This document shows, in pieces, positions 62,729 to 64,000 of a stretch of 64,000 nt of DNA (within the stretch, counting starts at the first letter, position 1; each line of letters starts with the position of its first letter). Source of the DNA: Apoderus coryli (lineage: Eukaryota > Arthropoda > Insecta > Coleoptera > Attelabidae); contig OU452209.1 in the NCBI GenBank assembly GCA_911728435.2, positions 10,336,869-10,400,868 of the forward strand. The letters are read 5' to 3'. The notes below the pieces were generated by a model. The model worked only from the letters and a program-made list of their open reading frames with translations. It had not been told where the DNA came from and ran no database searches. The translations under genes and the position numbers were made by a program.

Positions 62729-64000
62729 GATGATACAAGTGAGGAAATAATTTCTAACTCATCTGACGATGACTTTATTCTTGACAACTTGGATAATAAT
62801 ACATCTAGTGAATAATTACGAAGGACTACGCGTGTACCGAAACCGAAAGACTTTGATGAATATGTAACCTACATGAGTTCAAATGATATAACACATGAGG
62901 ACAACCCGACTACAGTAGCTGAAGCTCTATCAAGTCCAGAAAAGGAGCAGTGGCGTCAAGCTATGAAAGAAGAATACGAGTCATTCGTGGACAACGAGGT
63001 TCGGGAAATCGTCAAAGCTCCAGATAGTGCTAATATAGTGGGTTGAAAGTGGGTGTTTAAAAAGAAAAAAAGTAGTGATAAAAGTGTGCGTTATCGTGCT
63101 AGATTAGTAGCAAAAGGTTTCACGCAGCAGTACGGCATTGATTATGAAGAATCTTTTTCTCCGGTGGTAAGACACACTTTAAGACTTTTAATTGCACTTT
63201 CTGTAAAATTAGATTTAGTAATTAGCCATTGTGATGTAATGCCAGCTTTTCTTAATGGTGATTTACATGAAGTATTATATATGCAGCAACCAGAATATTT
63301 TAAGATTCCAGACAGCAATAATAAAGTTTGTAAACTTAAAAGGGCTATTTATGGCTTAAAGCAAGCTTCTAGAATGTGGTATAAAAAGGCTCATGATTTA
63401 CTTATTGATTTAGGATACAAGAGATCTGAATACGAGCATTGTACTCGTATGTACGTAAAATCTCAAGAAAATATTTTAACTGTTATAGCATTATATGTTG
63501 ATGATTTTTTTGTTTTCTCGAATAACGTCTCTGAAACAAATGTTTTAAAATCTGAACTTAGTAAAAAATTTAAACTAAAAGATTTGGGTGAAGCAAAACA
63601 GTGTTTAGGAATGAATATTACCAGCTGAAAATGGTATAATTAAATTAGATCAAAGTGAATATATTAATACTGTTTTAAAACGTTTTGAGATGTCATGTTG
63701 TAAGTCTTTATCAACCCCACTAGAAACCAATTTAGATTTTTTAGATTCTGAAACTGAGATTTTGAATAATACTGTACCATATCAAAATGTTATTGTTAGT
63801 TTGATGTATTTGACAGTTTTAACACGACCTGACATAGCTTTTTTTGTAAGTTTTCTTAGTCAGTTTAATAACAAATTTACTGAGTCGCACTGGAAATGCG
63901 TAAAGCGAGTTTTAAAATATCTACAGGGTACAAAAAGTTTTGGTTTGATATTTAGAAAGTCAGATATGAATTTGGAAGGTTTTGTAGACGATGACTGGGG
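62729..64000 (+). pseudogene. Copia reverse transcriptase and RNase H start, broken, runs off the window
   Basis: After an acidic linker and VAEALSSPEKEQWRQAMKEE, the RT begins: VRYRARLVAKGFTQQYGIDY, VVRHTLRLLIAL, CDVMPAFLNGDLHEVLYMQQ (catalytic Asp), KRAIYGLKQASRMW and IALYVDDFFVF (catalytic VDD). Open from 63,053 to 63,628, then a frameshift near 63,622, after which KLDQSEYINTVLKRFEM, YLTVLTRPDIAFFVSFLSQF and YLQGTKSFGLIF lead into GFVDDDW, the first RNase H Asp, at the window end. A TAA at about 62,812 and a TGA in place of Trp at 63,044 also break it. Confidence 0.95.

Overview
This is eukaryotic, almost certainly insect, non-coding DNA built from layers of transposable elements. The sequence is very AT-rich and has no operons or dense gene order. 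Coding traces are short and broken by stops and frameshifts, and nearly all belong to TE families common in insects: mariner DD34D, a DD41D mariner-like family, DUF4817-type Tc1/mariner transposases, piggyBac, P, hAT, PIF/Harbinger, pogo, Penelope-like elements (PLEs), several non-LTR retrotransposons and copia. The short TAGGTACCTA-type repeats, the SUV4-20-like fragment and the TE mix fit a hemipteran, beetle or moth, but I cannot fix the order. The only host-gene traces are a possible SAM-domain first exon (9.4 kb, minus) and a captured SUV4-20 histone methyltransferase fragment inside copia (61.4 kb).  Layout. 0-13.4 kb: an unclassified repeat (repeat A), a broken mariner with clean TIRs, non-LTR debris, a non-autonomous hAT with a perfect 8-bp target duplication, a Harbinger remnant, a DD41D fragment, two foldback elements, then a non-LTR retrotransposon (coiled-coil ORF1, APE endonuclease, truncated RT). 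13.4-21.5 kb: RNase H and RT debris, a long-TIR Tc1/mariner-like element, then three tandem 1,468-bp units whose variant pattern is that of unequal crossing over. 21.4-28.5 kb: an inverted duplication enclosing a P-like element and an apparently intact piggyBac (2,403 bp, 576-aa transposase, TTAA on both sides). 28.5-41.9 kb: non-LTR remnants, a mariner derivative with 197-bp snap-back TIRs, a Penelope RT, a MITE and assorted fragments. 41.96-58.72 kb: a giant inverted repeat with two arms of about 8.36 kb separated by only 28 bp, each holding RT, pogo and DD41D remnants and Penelope terminal repeats with hammerhead ribozyme folds. 58.7-64 kb: non-LTR C-termini and the 5' part of a copia element whose gag-to-integrase section is replaced by SUV4-20 sequence and whose pol is split by a hammerhead-bearing Penelope-type insertion with a 14-bp target duplication.  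The genes do not form a pathway; the window records nested insertion, recombination and inverted duplication. The points most worth following up are the giant palindrome centred on a Penelope terminal repeat, three separate hammerhead families with complete cores, the copia/SUV4-20 chimera and the intact piggyBac. All positions were read by eye, so element edges not marked by a TIR or target duplication may be off by tens of bases.
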